NCBI RefSeq assembly: GCF_014647855.1
Contig: NZ_BMPZ01000003.1
Coordinates: forward strand, 372,001-436,000
DNA: 64,000 nt
From: Shewanella gelidii
GTDB taxonomy: Bacteria > Pseudomonadota > Gammaproteobacteria > Enterobacterales > Shewanellaceae
Direction: 5' to 3'
The notes under the pieces were generated by a model. That model made no database searches and had not been told where the DNA came from. It was given only the letters and a program-made list of their open reading frames with translations. The stretch's first letter is position 1. Every line of letters starts with the position of its first letter. The translations under genes and the position numbers were made by a program. Shown one piece after another: positions 1 through 9,786 of the stretch.

Positions 1-615
1 TTCTAGCTCTGGATCGTAAGCAAGTCGCTCCGCAATTGAGCGCGCCGGCTTTTCGTCAACAGGGGTCTCTATCGTGATAGGTCCTTGCGGAAATTGCCCT
101 TCAACAATCACCTCATAATGTTTACTCAACGCTCTCGTTGCGAATAATGACGATAGGGCAGCTGCGGCCTTTTTCGAGTGAGCCAAGACGATTAACCCTG
201 TTGCGGCTCGATCTAACCGATGTGTTATAAACGCTGGACGTTGCGGTTGTATATGTTGTTCGACATAACGATTAATCGTGGTGTGATCGCCCCATTTAGA
301 CCCTTGGGATAACATCCCATATGGTTTTGCCCAAACACTATAACTTCCTTGGTCTTCAATAAGCTGTGCGTCTAAAGGTACATTAGCTAAGACAGCAGGA
401 TTGTAGTAGAGATGCAGCTCGTCCCCTTTTCGCATCGTTTGTTTTACCCGCCGTAAACGCCGCGTTTGTTTGCCTCGCGTTAACCACATGGCCCCCTTTT
501 GCATAGTTTGCTTTAACTGCTGCTTTGACAAGCCTGTTTTACACGCCATCAAGCCAAGGGCATCTTCACCATCTTGGGTTAAGATGATATGCGCTTCAAT
601 GATGTCATTCGCCAT
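1..615 (-). CDS. RluA-family RNA pseudouridine synthase, 3' end cut by window
   Basis: The reverse strand stays open from an ATG at 615 to the window edge (205 codons), so the C-terminus is missing. The first 75 or so residues are basic and resemble an S4-like RNA-binding module. The segment HRLDRAATGLIVLAHS matches the RluA-family catalytic motif HRLDxxTSG, whose Asp performs uridine isomerisation in rRNA or tRNA. A substrate (which RNA position) cannot be assigned. The gene is separated from the LOG-family gene upstream by about 160 bp that includes that gene's terminator, so it probably has its own promoter. Confidence 0.85.
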   Translation of the reverse strand, partial: MANDIIEAHIILTQDGEDALGLMACKTGLSKQQLKQTMQKGAMWLTRGKQTRRLRRVKQTMRKGDELHLYYNPAVLANVPLDAQLIEDQGSYSVWAKPYGMLSQGSKWGDHTTINRYVEQHIQPQRPAFITHRLDRAATGLIVLAHSKKAAAALSSLFATRALSKHYEVIVEGQFPQGPITIETPVDEKPARSIAERLAYDPELE

Positions 616-690
616 GAATTTATTGCCACTCTAACGGAGAAATAAGGTGTGGACTGCTTCGCAACCAAACGTAGACACAATCGTGTGTGC

Positions 691-718
691 AAAAAAAGGC
701 AACCCAATGAAGGTTGCC
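691..718 (-). terminator. Intrinsic terminator after the LOG-family gene
   Basis: Arms GGCAACC (698-704) and GGTTGCC (712-718) form a stem. On the reverse strand it is followed by seven Ts (691-697). It lies 59 bp past the LOG-family stop codon. Confidence 0.85.
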
Positions 719-776
719 AGATTACCTGATTTCAGAGCAAATTGCTGCAATCAATCCGCCCGATGCACAGTCGAGA

Positions 777-1457
777 TTAAAAGCGGTTTGCTTTTGATTC
801 CTCGATAACTTTTTCCTTAAACTCGCGATGTTTCTTCATAATCTCAATGACTTCCTCAATATCATCCGTCACTTTCAACAAATCTAGATCTGAGGCAGAA
901 ATTAGCCCTAGCTCAAGTGGCTGACTTTTAACCCACTCGATCAAGCCCCCCCAAAAGCGGCTACCAAACAGCACAATCGGCATCGGATAAATCTTCTCAG
1001 TCTGCACCAAGGTCAACGACTCAAAGAACTCATCGAAGGTACCGAACCCGCCGGGCATACAAACATAGCCCATTGAATGCTTTACAAACATCACCTTACG
1101 AGCAAAAAAGTAACGATAATTTAATGAGATACTTTGATATTCATTTGGCTTTTGCTCCATCGGCAATTCTATATTTAAGCCAACGGATGCACCTTTATGC
1201 TGACTGGCACCTTTATTACCTGCTTCCATAATTCCTGGGCCGCCGCCGGTAATCACAGAAAAACCTTCTTCAGCTAAACGCCGAGATAAGGTTACCGTTT
1301 GTTGATAATATTCTGAATCAGGCTTAATACGAGCGGAACCAAAAATGGAGACGGCAAAGCCAAGCCCTGAGAGTGTATCAATGCCCTCGGTAAACTCAGC
1401 CAGAATACGAAATAGCCGCCAAGATTCATCACCTTTAAAGTCTTCGATCATATTCAA
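777..1457 (-). CDS. LOG family (TIGR00730) nucleotide phosphoribohydrolase-like protein
   Basis: A 226-residue Rossmann-like protein of the family once called lysine decarboxylase-like. It has the nucleotide-binding GGGPGIMEAGNKGA near residue 72 and the diagnostic PGGFGTFDEFFE (PGGxGTxxE) near residue 134. Characterised members cleave nucleoside 5'-monophosphates to base and ribose 5-phosphate (cytokinin-activating LOG enzymes; E. coli PpnN is a relative). No signal peptide is visible, so it should be cytosolic. Monocistronic by its own terminator. The true substrate in this organism is not evident. Confidence 0.85.
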   Translation of the reverse strand: MNMIEDFKGDESWRLFRILAEFTEGIDTLSGLGFAVSIFGSARIKPDSEYYQQTVTLSRRLAEEGFSVITGGGPGIMEAGNKGASQHKGASVGLNIELPMEQKPNEYQSISLNYRYFFARKVMFVKHSMGYVCMPGGFGTFDEFFESLTLVQTEKIYPMPIVLFGSRFWGGLIEWVKSQPLELGLISASDLDLLKVTDDIEEVIEIMKKHREFKEKVIEESKANRF

Positions 1458-1551
1458 ATTCCAATTTATTGTTATATAAGAATTTTAGACTATAAAAATC
1501 CAGATCACTGAATATAACTTGCCCAGCCTTGATGATCGAACAAAAATTAGA

Positions 1552-1785
1552 CTAAATCGATTTTGGCGACAATCGAGCCAACTTTGCGAGGTGCTCAATA
1601 CAGCTTTGACATATGCAAGCGGACTCATTCGCAATATCAGGCGCTTGTGATTTGGGAGGAATATCTGCATCGATGCACCAACAGGAGAATGTATCGCCAT
1701 CTGCGAAACGCTGGCACTGGTTGAACTGCCCACACATGGGGCAGCTTTCTGCAATATGACTAGATGTATTAGGTTCAGGGCTCAT
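1552..1785 (-). CDS. Cysteine-rich CWC-family small protein
   Basis: A 77-residue protein with the pattern CPMCGQFNQCQ at residues 15-25, then CWC at 35-37 and CICQSCIEHL at 57-66. This matches the Cys_rich_CWC family, a probable metal-binding mini-domain of unknown function. The start codon lies 8 bp downstream of the stop of the PAS-GGDEF gene, so the two are almost certainly one transcript. A longer overlapping frame (1485-1754) has no such motif and is treated as a shadow. Confidence 0.75.
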   Translation of the reverse strand: MSPEPNTSSHIAESCPMCGQFNQCQRFADGDTFSCWCIDADIPPKSQAPDIANESACICQSCIEHLAKLARLSPKSI

Positions 1786-1793
1786 CGCAATGT

Positions 1794-3113
1794 TTATGAC
1801 TCTTTGAATATTTCAACTCGATTTCGGCCATTAGCCTTTGCACGATACATTGCCAAGTCTGCATTTTGAAAGAGGCGTTTTTGACTATCACCATGGAGTG
1901 GATAGCCTGCCACACCAATGCTCACGGTCAAATTAATTAATTCACCATTCTCTAGCTGCACGTTTTCAATTTCAATATTATGGCGTAACTTGCTCGCGAC
2001 AATATATGCACTTTCGGCATTAATTTTGGGTAAGAGCGCTAAAAATTCTTCTCCTCCCCAACGGAATAATACGTCTTCGGTTCGCAAATATTTTTGCGCA
2101 TTGCTTACAAACGCTTGCAAGACCTTGTCACCCACCTCATGACCATACTCATCGTTCACTTCCTTAAAGTGATCGATATCGATTAATAAAATAGCAAAAT
2201 CATCACCAGTAATCCGTGAAGTCATCACTTGTTGCTCTAGGGTTTCCCGGCAAATCCGCCGATTGAAGACACCGGTCAGTTCATCACGTGCGGCTTGGCT
2301 TTCTAAACGCTCTTGCAATTTAATTTGCTCGGTAACATTTTGCACCATTCCCACCGCAATTAAAGGATTGCCTTGCTCATCTTCTTCGCTTAACTTGCCG
2401 CGGTCATGAACCCAGATATAGTGATTTGCTCTATTTTTCAAACGATAAATCGCTTCATATCGATCGAGTTTGCCAGCAAGGTGTTCATTCAAGTTAGTCA
2501 TGACCCGCTCCGCATCATCAGGGTGAATGGCGTTCACCCAAAAATCTACACTCACAGGCTCTTCTTCAGGCCCATAGCCAAGCATCTGTTTTAGTTTGGG
2601 ACTAATAAAGAGACTATTGGACTGAATATTCCACTCCCAAATACCATCGGTCGCCTCATTGAGTGCATACCATAAGCTATGTTTATGGCCTTCGAGTTGC
2701 TCGTCTAGAATGACGCGGCGGGAAATATCACGTGCCACGGATAAAAACAAATGCTGCTCGCCACGGTACAAGTTGCTGGTACGAACTTCGACTGGAAACA
2801 CTGTGCCATCTTTGCGCTTATGGCGTCCAACAAATAAAAAAGGCTCTTCCGATTGCTTAATCACTTGCGCAATTTCTTGCCATTGGGGCTGATTCATCAC
2901 ATCGGCTTGCAATGTCGTTACCGAGTGATGCAAAACCTCATGTTTTTCCATCCCTAATGACTCGTATCCATTGCGGTTTACATACAGAATATTTGAGGTT
3001 TCAGGGTCAATCAGAAATATTGCGTCGGGCAAGTCCTGCAATAAACAAGTATCGATTACATCATGGGGCGTATTATCTGAAGATACTTCTATTTGTTGTG
3101 GCAAATCGCTCAT
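1794..3113 (-). CDS. PAS-PAS-GGDEF diguanylate cyclase
   Basis: 439 residues with no membrane segments. A PAS domain spans about 25-140, a second PAS/PAC domain about 145-265 (with the HPDDAERV motif typical of PAS_3), and a GGDEF domain about 270-435. The active-site loop is WGGEEF, an accepted variant for cyclases that make cyclic-di-GMP from two GTP. RTED sits five residues before it, matching the RxxD inhibitory site, so product inhibition is likely. The ATG follows GAGGTG at good spacing. It heads a two-gene unit with the CWC protein. The PAS ligand cannot be told from sequence. Confidence 0.9.
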   Translation of the reverse strand: MSDLPQQIEVSSDNTPHDVIDTCLLQDLPDAIFLIDPETSNILYVNRNGYESLGMEKHEVLHHSVTTLQADVMNQPQWQEIAQVIKQSEEPFLFVGRHKRKDGTVFPVEVRTSNLYRGEQHLFLSVARDISRRVILDEQLEGHKHSLWYALNEATDGIWEWNIQSNSLFISPKLKQMLGYGPEEEPVSVDFWVNAIHPDDAERVMTNLNEHLAGKLDRYEAIYRLKNRANHYIWVHDRGKLSEEDEQGNPLIAVGMVQNVTEQIKLQERLESQAARDELTGVFNRRICRETLEQQVMTSRITGDDFAILLIDIDHFKEVNDEYGHEVGDKVLQAFVSNAQKYLRTEDVLFRWGGEEFLALLPKINAESAYIVASKLRHNIEIENVQLENGELINLTVSIGVAGYPLHGDSQKRLFQNADLAMYRAKANGRNRVEIFKES

Positions 3114-3338
3114 TAATTTTACACCTCAAACACTGAGAATTTTTGTTCAATTTATTGTGTTGACTCCCTGTCACCGCAAACGATGTGTTTAGATTCCTTT
3201 GCACAATTTATTCTTGGCGTGGATACGCCGCCAAAAGAATACAAATCAGTGGCTTAAAAATTGGCTCTATATTGAGTTTAGTCCAAATTAGCCGAGAATG
3301 GCGTGAGGGCCACTCACGGTTGATAGAATTGTTTTCAT

Positions 3339-3375
3339 AGACAAAAAAAGCACCGATTTCGGTGCTTTTTTGTCT
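3339..3375. terminator. Intrinsic terminator after metF
   Basis: A near-perfect inverted repeat: AAAAAAGCACCG, ATTT, CGGTGCTTTTTT. It has A-tract and T-tract on both sides, so it can act in either direction. It lies directly after metF, whose stop is at 3387. Confidence 0.9.
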
Positions 3376-3386
3376 CACGCTTGCCA

Positions 3387-4283
<897 letters not shown>

Positions 4284-4304
4284 TTATTCCTCGACTGCTT
4301 ATTT

Positions 4305-4344
4305 CAGAGACTAGACATTTAGACGTCTATACATCCATATATTA
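4305..4344. promoter_or_regulatory. MetJ operator (met boxes) of metF
   Basis: Contiguous 8-mers CAGAGACT, AGACATTT, AGACGTCT, ATACATCC and ATATATTA. The central box is identical to the MetJ consensus AGACGTCT and the others match in part. Position immediately upstream of metF fits promoter blocking. Confidence 0.85.
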
Positions 4345-4444
4345 GAGCAGCACCATTTCAAGTCAAGCCTATTTAGTCAGATCTACACTATTTTTATTCA
4401 TGCTATCGATAATTTTAGTCTGTTCTTCACAGAACTCATGCAAC

Positions 4445-4471
4445 AAAAAAGGGATGCTTTGCATCCCTTTT
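4445..4471 (-). terminator. Intrinsic terminator of metBL
   Basis: AAAAGGGATGC (4447-4457), loop TTT, GCATCCCTTTT (4461-4471), with a T-tract on the reverse strand, 35 bp past the metL stop. Confidence 0.9.
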
Positions 4472-4505
4472 ACCAATAACTCCATTTTCACAACAATAAG
4501 AATGC

Positions 4506-6899
4506 TTACTCTTGAATTAAATCTCGACAAATCTGAGCGAGATCCGATTGTACCGCTGCCGCAGTCACCTCACGTCCAGCACCAGGACCACGAATGATCA
4601 GCGGATTACCTTGATAAAAGGCGCTGCGGATTACAAACACATTATCTCCAGGGGTCAGATTGGCATAGGGATGACTAGCATCCACCCATTCAAGTCCGAC
4701 TTTCGCATCTAACTTGCCTTGGTGATGATCTAGACTGGCCACATAGCGAAGTACCTTATCTTGCTCTTGGGCTGCAACAAATTGTTGTTGCATCAACCCA
4801 TCTAATTCCGAGATTTGAGCAATAAAATCGTCTAACGATAATTGAGCAAGTTCATCAGGAACCAATGAATTTAAAGTGATGTCATCAAGCTCGATATCTA
4901 AGCCGATTTCTCGGGCGAGGATCAATAGCTTACGTTGCATATCACGCCCGGACAGATCATCACGAGGATCGGGCTCGGTTATCCCTAATGCTTTCGCTTC
5001 CAGAACCAATTCTGAAAATGGTTTACTGCCATCAAAATGTTCAAACAACCAACAAAGCGTTCCAGAAAAAATCCCGCCAACAGCTTCAACTCGATCACCA
5101 CTATTATGTAAATCATTGAGCGCATGTTGCACCGGCAGACCAGCACCACAGCTCGCATTGTATCGCCAGAATAAACGACGATTCCCAAGCTGCTGTTTCA
5201 ATTGTTTATAAAAAACCAATGGGCCACTGCCAGCCAGTTTATTAGCACTGACAATATGAATGCCACGCTCAAAGAATGCGGGATACTGCAAACTTAAACT
5301 CCCACTAGCACTTATATCGAGTGCGACATATTCATCACAACCAAGATGCTGCAGCTCTTCAAATAAATCGACGTACTCCCAAGGTTTAGCATTGGCTTCA
5401 AATTCATCTTGCCAAGTCCCGAGATTCACTTGTTGCGAGCTTAACCATGCACGTTGAGAGCTAATCAAGCCAACCAGTTCAACACTGGCTTCGAGTTCCT
5501 GATTAAGTGCCGCTTGAGAACGTTTAAATAATTGGATCCATGCTTCGCCAATGTTGCCCAAACCTAACAACAATAACCCTATACGCTTTCTCGGACCGGC
5601 ACAGCGACGATGCACTTTTTGGGTCAGTAAATTCACTTGGGTTTTCGGTACTAATGTCACCAAACTCAAGGCATCACTATAGAGAGCTTTTGCATCCCGG
5701 CTCAGCAGTCGAGCAAAACTGCGGTGATATAGCTTTGCATCCGAACTCACCAGCGCCACTAGCCCCATATCCGTCACAATTTCCAGCAGACTCACATCAA
5801 ACAAGGCTTGATTGTCCCTTAAGAACTGCTCGACCTGAGGTTGTAACTCAGGCGTAAATGCCAACTCAACTCGCTGACTTGCTTGCGACCAAAACGCGAG
5901 CGGGCTAATTGCAGCAAGGTTCAGCGCAGATAGAAAACCCTCGAGGTCTCCTGCTAGTTTTACCCGAAATAGTGATACCGTATCCAAATTCGTCACAACG
6001 GGTGCACTTGCACTGTCACTCGTTGGCGTTATCAAGGTGAAGTCGGTATGCGAAGCATAACTAGAGCGAACGGCAAGGCTCACTTGGGTATCAAATAGTG
6101 GTTGCAGCGTTCGACTATGAAGTACCGGAGAGCCTAAGTTTGCCAAGCGGTCCGCTTCAGATAGTGAAAGGCTACTCAGTAGTTTGGCATCATTCGTCTT
6201 ATTGGGGTCGGCATTGAACACCCCCTCAACATCCGTCCATATCGTGACGCGGCTAATATCGGCAAGACTGGCGATTAAGGTGGCACTGTAATCTGAACCA
6301 TTGCGACCAAGTAGTAATGTATCACCTTGCTCATTAGCACAAATAAAACCGGTAATCACAATACGCTGATCTGGAAGCGCAACAATTTTATCAGACAGCT
6401 TTCGCTTTGATTCTTCAACACGAATCTGTGGCACTACACCTTCATCAGCCACTAAGACACTTGCCGCATCTAAATGAGTCGCTGCGACACCAGACTCTGA
6501 TAGCAATGCCGCCATTAAACGCGCAGACCACCGTTCACCAAAGCTCACCACTTGATTGCGCTGATAGACATTCATTTCAGTGAGAGAGAGTAGACTGGTG
6601 AGCTGTGCTTTATCGGTCGATAACCGCTCTCTTAATTCGCGGGCGTCTTGATTCGACAATAGTTGTTCAATCAAGTTTTGTTGGAAGCTAATCAAGTCTT
6701 GCAGTGACTCTAACCACAAGTCACCAGATGCCTTGAACGCAAGTAACTTGTATAAATGGTTCGTTGTCTTCCCTGCGGCAGACACAACAATCAAGTCATC
6801 ACTATGACCGTGGGTTAATAGAATGTGGGCAACACGGCGATAACAGTCGGCATCTGCCAAGCTTGAACCACCAAATTTATGTAAATGACTAGATGCCAT
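4506..6899 (-). CDS. metL: Bifunctional aspartokinase / homoserine dehydrogenase II
   Basis: A 797-residue fusion enzyme close to E. coli MetL (810). The N-terminal aspartokinase begins with HKFGGSSLADADCYRRVA (residues 6-23) and contains LLLGRNGSDYSATL near 195-208. A central regulatory region follows. The homoserine dehydrogenase half starts at LLLLGLGNIGEAW, the NAD(P) fold near residue 440, and has the dehydrogenase signature around GITEPDPRDDLSG. It catalyses the first and third steps of the aspartate pathway toward methionine and threonine. It lies 91 bp downstream of metB, so a MetJ-controlled metBL operon is inferred. The MetL rather than ThrA assignment rests on the metB linkage. Confidence 0.93.
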   Translation of the reverse strand: MASSHLHKFGGSSLADADCYRRVAHILLTHGHSDDLIVVSAAGKTTNHLYKLLAFKASGDLWLESLQDLISFQQNLIEQLLSNQDARELRERLSTDKAQLTSLLSLTEMNVYQRNQVVSFGERWSARLMAALLSESGVAATHLDAASVLVADEGVVPQIRVEESKRKLSDKIVALPDQRIVITGFICANEQGDTLLLGRNGSDYSATLIASLADISRVTIWTDVEGVFNADPNKTNDAKLLSSLSLSEADRLANLGSPVLHSRTLQPLFDTQVSLAVRSSYASHTDFTLITPTSDSASAPVVTNLDTVSLFRVKLAGDLEGFLSALNLAAISPLAFWSQASQRVELAFTPELQPQVEQFLRDNQALFDVSLLEIVTDMGLVALVSSDAKLYHRSFARLLSRDAKALYSDALSLVTLVPKTQVNLLTQKVHRRCAGPRKRIGLLLLGLGNIGEAWIQLFKRSQAALNQELEASVELVGLISSQRAWLSSQQVNLGTWQDEFEANAKPWEYVDLFEELQHLGCDEYVALDISASGSLSLQYPAFFERGIHIVSANKLAGSGPLVFYKQLKQQLGNRRLFWRYNASCGAGLPVQHALNDLHNSGDRVEAVGGIFSGTLCWLFEHFDGSKPFSELVLEAKALGITEPDPRDDLSGRDMQRKLLILAREIGLDIELDDITLNSLVPDELAQLSLDDFIAQISELDGLMQQQFVAAQEQDKVLRYVASLDHHQGKLDAKVGLEWVDASHPYANLTPGDNVFVIRSAFYQGNPLIIRGPGAGREVTAAAVQSDLAQICRDLIQE

Positions 6900-6990
6900 T
6901 GCGCTTCCCCAATCGCAGACTCAACTGCTTTATAAACGTGCGACGGTAGCAATAAATACGACCGCCTAAAATATTTAGCCAGTGTTACAA

Positions 6991-8151
6991 TTAAGCAACT
7001 CTCGCCGCTGCTAAGCCAGCCTCGATATCAGCCAGTAGATCTGCGGCGTCTTCAATCCCCACAGAAAGCCTCAATAGCGTCTCTTTAATTCCTGCTTCTG
7101 CTCTGGCTTCCGGCTCCATCGCCCTATGGGTCATCGTAGCAGGCACGGCAACGAGACTTTCAACACCACCCAAGCTTTCGGCGAGCGAGAAGTACTTTAA
7201 AGCACCGAGAAATGCCAATAATTGTGGCTGCTCCCCTTTCAATTCAAAGCTTAGCATCGCACCAAACCCAAGCTGCTGCGTTGCAGCAATTTGATGCCCT
7301 GGATGGCTTTCTAGCCCAGGATAATAGACTTTTTCAACTTGCTCACTGGCTTCCAGTAACGCCACAATTTTTTGTGCATTGGCTTGATGCTCACGCATAC
7401 GCACACTCAAGGTACGCATACCACGCAGTGCTAAATAACTATCAAAGGCGCCGCCGGTCAGACCCAATGTGTTGGCCCACCATTCCAACTGCTCACCTAG
7501 TTCTGCATCTTTAGCAACCACAGCCCCCCCAACAACATCACTATGGCCGTTGATATATTTGGTCGTTGAATGCATCACGATATCTGCACCCAGGGTTAAT
7601 GGCTGCTGCAATACAGGAGACAAAAAGGTATTGTCAGCAACAAGCAGTGCACCAACCGCTTTGCATTGAGCTGAGACAGCTTTTAAATCAACGACCCGTA
7701 ATAGTGGGTTAGACGGTGTTTCCACCCAAACCATCCGCGGGCTTTGAGCAAAAGCTTGTTTTAATGCGTCGGGATCGGTTTGGTCGACCACCAGCAATTT
7801 AAACTGGCCTTTTTTGGCTAAGTTGGTAAATAAGCGATAGCTACCACCGTAACAATCATGGGGCACGACCAAAAGATCTTCTGGGCTCAGCAAACTGGTA
7901 ACCAAGGTAATTGCGGCCATACCGGTGCAAGTCACTACGCCTGTGCTCCCCTGTTCTAGTTCAGCAATGGCATCTCCAAGAATTGAGCGGGTCGGATTTC
8001 CCGAGCGGCTATAATCGTACTCGCCGGCAGTGGTGTGATCGGCAAACGCATAGTTTGTTGAAAGATAAATTGGCGGCACTACAGCCCCATATTGGGTATC
8101 AGACTCAATACCTTGGCGCACAGCAACTGTTGCGACTCGACCCGATTTCAT
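6991..8151 (-). CDS. metB: Cystathionine gamma-synthase
   Basis: A 386-residue PLP enzyme of the Cys/Met metabolism family. Signatures include YSRSGNPTRSILGDAIAELE near residue 47, the cofactor-contacting DNTFLSPVLQQPL near 174, and the Schiff-base lysine in MHSTTKYINGHSDVVGG near 195-210. It joins O-succinylhomoserine and cysteine to cystathionine. MetB is preferred over MetC or MetZ because of the operon with metL and the divergent metJ. The upstream region carries two arrays of MetJ boxes. Confidence 0.94.
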   Translation of the reverse strand: MKSGRVATVAVRQGIESDTQYGAVVPPIYLSTNYAFADHTTAGEYDYSRSGNPTRSILGDAIAELEQGSTGVVTCTGMAAITLVTSLLSPEDLLVVPHDCYGGSYRLFTNLAKKGQFKLLVVDQTDPDALKQAFAQSPRMVWVETPSNPLLRVVDLKAVSAQCKAVGALLVADNTFLSPVLQQPLTLGADIVMHSTTKYINGHSDVVGGAVVAKDAELGEQLEWWANTLGLTGGAFDSYLALRGMRTLSVRMREHQANAQKIVALLEASEQVEKVYYPGLESHPGHQIAATQQLGFGAMLSFELKGEQPQLLAFLGALKYFSLAESLGGVESLVAVPATMTHRAMEPEARAEAGIKETLLRLSVGIEDAADLLADIEAGLAAARVA

Positions 8152-8170
8152 AAATTACTCCTCACTGCAG

Positions 8171-8202
8171 GACAAATTAGATGTCCAGACGTCTAAATGT
8201 AC
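8171..8202. promoter_or_regulatory. MetJ operator, metB-proximal array
   Basis: Tandem 8-mers GACAAATT, AGATGTCC, AGACGTCT and AAATGTAC. The third is a perfect consensus box. It starts 20 bp upstream of the metB ATG. Confidence 0.85.
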
Positions 8203-8225
8203 CTAAGCTTTTACTTAAGGTCAAC

Positions 8226-8249
8226 AGACATAAAGACGTTTAGCCATCT
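8226..8249. promoter_or_regulatory. MetJ operator, second metB array
   Basis: Tandem 8-mers AGACATAA, AGACGTTT and AGCCATCT, 23 bp beyond the first array and in the same direction. Two arrays suggest two promoters or cooperative repressor filaments. Confidence 0.75.
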
Positions 8250-8526
8250 AAAATTAGGATTTCTCACGGTGACTATACTTACCTTTATTGGATAGCCCTA
8301 TGGCATTATATTGCAGATGACCCCCTGCAAATTTTTCAAGTTGCAATGGTCAAATAGATAATGCACAACTGCACTTCAGTTTAGAAGTGCAAAAAAATAG
8401 TCGCTACCTCAGTGTACAACTCCGTTCTAGCAAGATAACACCTGTCGTTTTTTACTTATCGATGTCACAACTGAAATCTATTCGAAAGTGACTAAAATTC
8501 AACTTGAATGAAAAAAATGGGCATAA

Positions 8527-8558
8527 ATACGTCTAGACATACAGAAATCTGTATAGAT
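8527..8558. promoter_or_regulatory. MetJ operator of metJ (autoregulation)
   Basis: Tandem 8-mers ATACGTCT, AGACATAC, AGAAATCT and GTATAGAT end 65 bp before the metJ start. With the two metB-side arrays, the 471-bp divergent region is controlled from both ends. The middle part (8250-8526) shows no further recognisable site. Confidence 0.75.
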
Positions 8559-8622
8559 GAATTGACTGTTTTTTGTAAGGGTATAAAATCGGCACCGAAT
8601 TCTTGATTTTACAGGTGAGTCA

Positions 8623-8937
8623 ATGACTGAATGGAATGGCGATTACATTAGCCCTTACGCTGAACACGGCAAAAAGAATGAGCAAGTAAAGAAAATTACG
8701 GTGTCCATTCCTTTAAAAGTGCTGAAAGTGCTAACCGATGAAAGGACTCGACGTCAGGTCAATAACCTGCGCCATGCAACCAATAGTGAACTCCTATGTG
8801 AAGCGTTCTTGCACGCTTATACAGGTCAACCATTACCGAATGATGGCGACCTGACCAAGGAAGGCCCAGATAGCATCCCTGCAGAGGCAAAACGCTTAAT
8901 GGATGAGATGGGTATTGAATGGGAAGATTTAGACTAG
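8623..8937 (+). CDS. metJ: Methionine regulon repressor
   Basis: 104 residues, the usual MetJ length. The N-terminal half contains [22 protein letters not shown], i.e. the DNA-contacting beta-strand followed by helix A, and the segment [19 protein letters not shown], the ribbon-helix-helix core. It binds S-adenosylmethionine as corepressor and represses the met genes. The ATG follows AGGTGAG. Transcribed divergently from metB with autoregulatory boxes upstream. Confidence 0.97.
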   Translation: MTEWNGDYISPYAEHGKKNEQVKKITVSIPLKVLKVLTDERTRRQVNNLRHATNSELLCEAFLHAYTGQPLPNDGDLTKEGPDSIPAEAKRLMDEMGIEWEDLD

Positions 8938-8960
8938 TGCTTTCAGCACGACGCTATTTT

Positions 8961-9001
8961 AAAACAAAATAAGGATCGCTTGGCGGTCCTTATTTTGTTT
9001 T
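8961..9001 (+). terminator. Intrinsic terminator of metJ
   Basis: A long stem: AAAACAAAATAAGGA (8961-8975) pairs with TCCTTATTTTGTTTT (8987-9001). It begins 23 bp after the metJ stop and separates metJ from the TauE-like gene. Confidence 0.9.
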
Positions 9002-9058
9002 ACCCCCATAGAAATGATGTTCAACCGATGAGGTATTTCTATCGAACCCGTTAGCCTA

Positions 9059-9766
9059 GTGTTGGCATTTATCATTGTATTTTTTGGTGCCTTGGTACAA
9101 AGCTTGATTGGATTTGGCCTTGCCGTTGTGGCCTGCCCCTTGTTGTATCTGGTAGACCCGCGCTATGTCCCCGGTCCAATCATTATTGTTGGATTCTCAA
9201 CCGCCTTGCTCACTCTTCTTCGAGAGCGTAGCAATCTAGAATTTAATGGCCTTCAGTATGCTCTCCTCGGCCGCATTCCCGGTGGATACATCGGCGCCTT
9301 TTTACTCTTACTGGCTCCTCAACCCATTCTCGGTCTTATCATTGCTGCAATTGTCGCCGCAGCAGTGTGCGTCAGCTTGTCTCGAATATCCTTACGTATC
9401 AATCGGAAAAACTTATTTATTGCAGGCACCTTATCGGGTGTGTTTGGTAGTATTGCCGCGATTGGTGGGCCACCAATGGCTATTTTACTCGCCGACAAAA
9501 ATGCCGCTCAATTTCGCGCTTCACTGTCAGCATTTTTTGTTTGTAGCTCTACAATGACGCTTGTTATTTTGGCAAGTGTTGGATTGTTTGGCTGGCAAGA
9601 CTTATGGTTAGGTTTAGGTCTATTGCCAGTCGTTCTATTGACTCATAAACTCAGCGGCGCATGGGTACATAAAATTGATAAACAAAAAACCAAGGTCGCA
9701 ACCTTGGTTTTATGTAGCGCGAGTGCTTTATTGCTCGCAATAAAATCGATACAGGCTTTAATCTAG
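9059..9766 (+). CDS. TauE/SafE-family membrane permease
   Basis: At least 235 residues of hydrophobic protein with seven or eight predicted membrane spans. It has the TauE/SafE repeat pattern (SLIGFGLAVVACPLL near residue 14, and GGPPMAILLADKN near 139). Family members export sulfite, sulfoacetate or other sulfonated compounds, but many have no assigned substrate. The first canonical start is GTG at 9059, which has no ribosome site at proper distance. A better-placed GAGG (9030-9033) points to an upstream unusual ATC (9041) or ATT start, which would add residues IEPVSL. Location among met and psr genes fits a sulfur role, by inference. Confidence 0.75.
   Translation: MLAFIIVFFGALVQSLIGFGLAVVACPLLYLVDPRYVPGPIIIVGFSTALLTLLRERSNLEFNGLQYALLGRIPGGYIGAFLLLLAPQPILGLIIAAIVAAAVCVSLSRISLRINRKNLFIAGTLSGVFGSIAAIGGPPMAILLADKNAAQFRASLSAFFVCSSTMTLVILASVGLFGWQDLWLGLGLLPVVLLTHKLSGAWVHKIDKQKTKVATLVLCSASALLLAIKSIQALI
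9685..9714 (-). terminator. Terminator for the TraF_2 gene embedded in the TauE-like CDS
   Basis: Arms AAACCAAGGT and ACCTTGGTTT enclose CGCA. On the reverse strand the stem is followed by a T-rich tract (TTTTTTGTTT), as needed for the convergent gene ending at 9787. It lies inside the last 27 codons of the TauE-like gene. Confidence 0.7.
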
Positions 9767-9786
9767 CGCATCGTTCAACACCACCA

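Noticed and set aside
1485-1754. 89-codon reverse frame
   Set aside because: Overlaps the CWC gene in another frame, has no recognisable motif, and the Cys-pattern frame is the better call.
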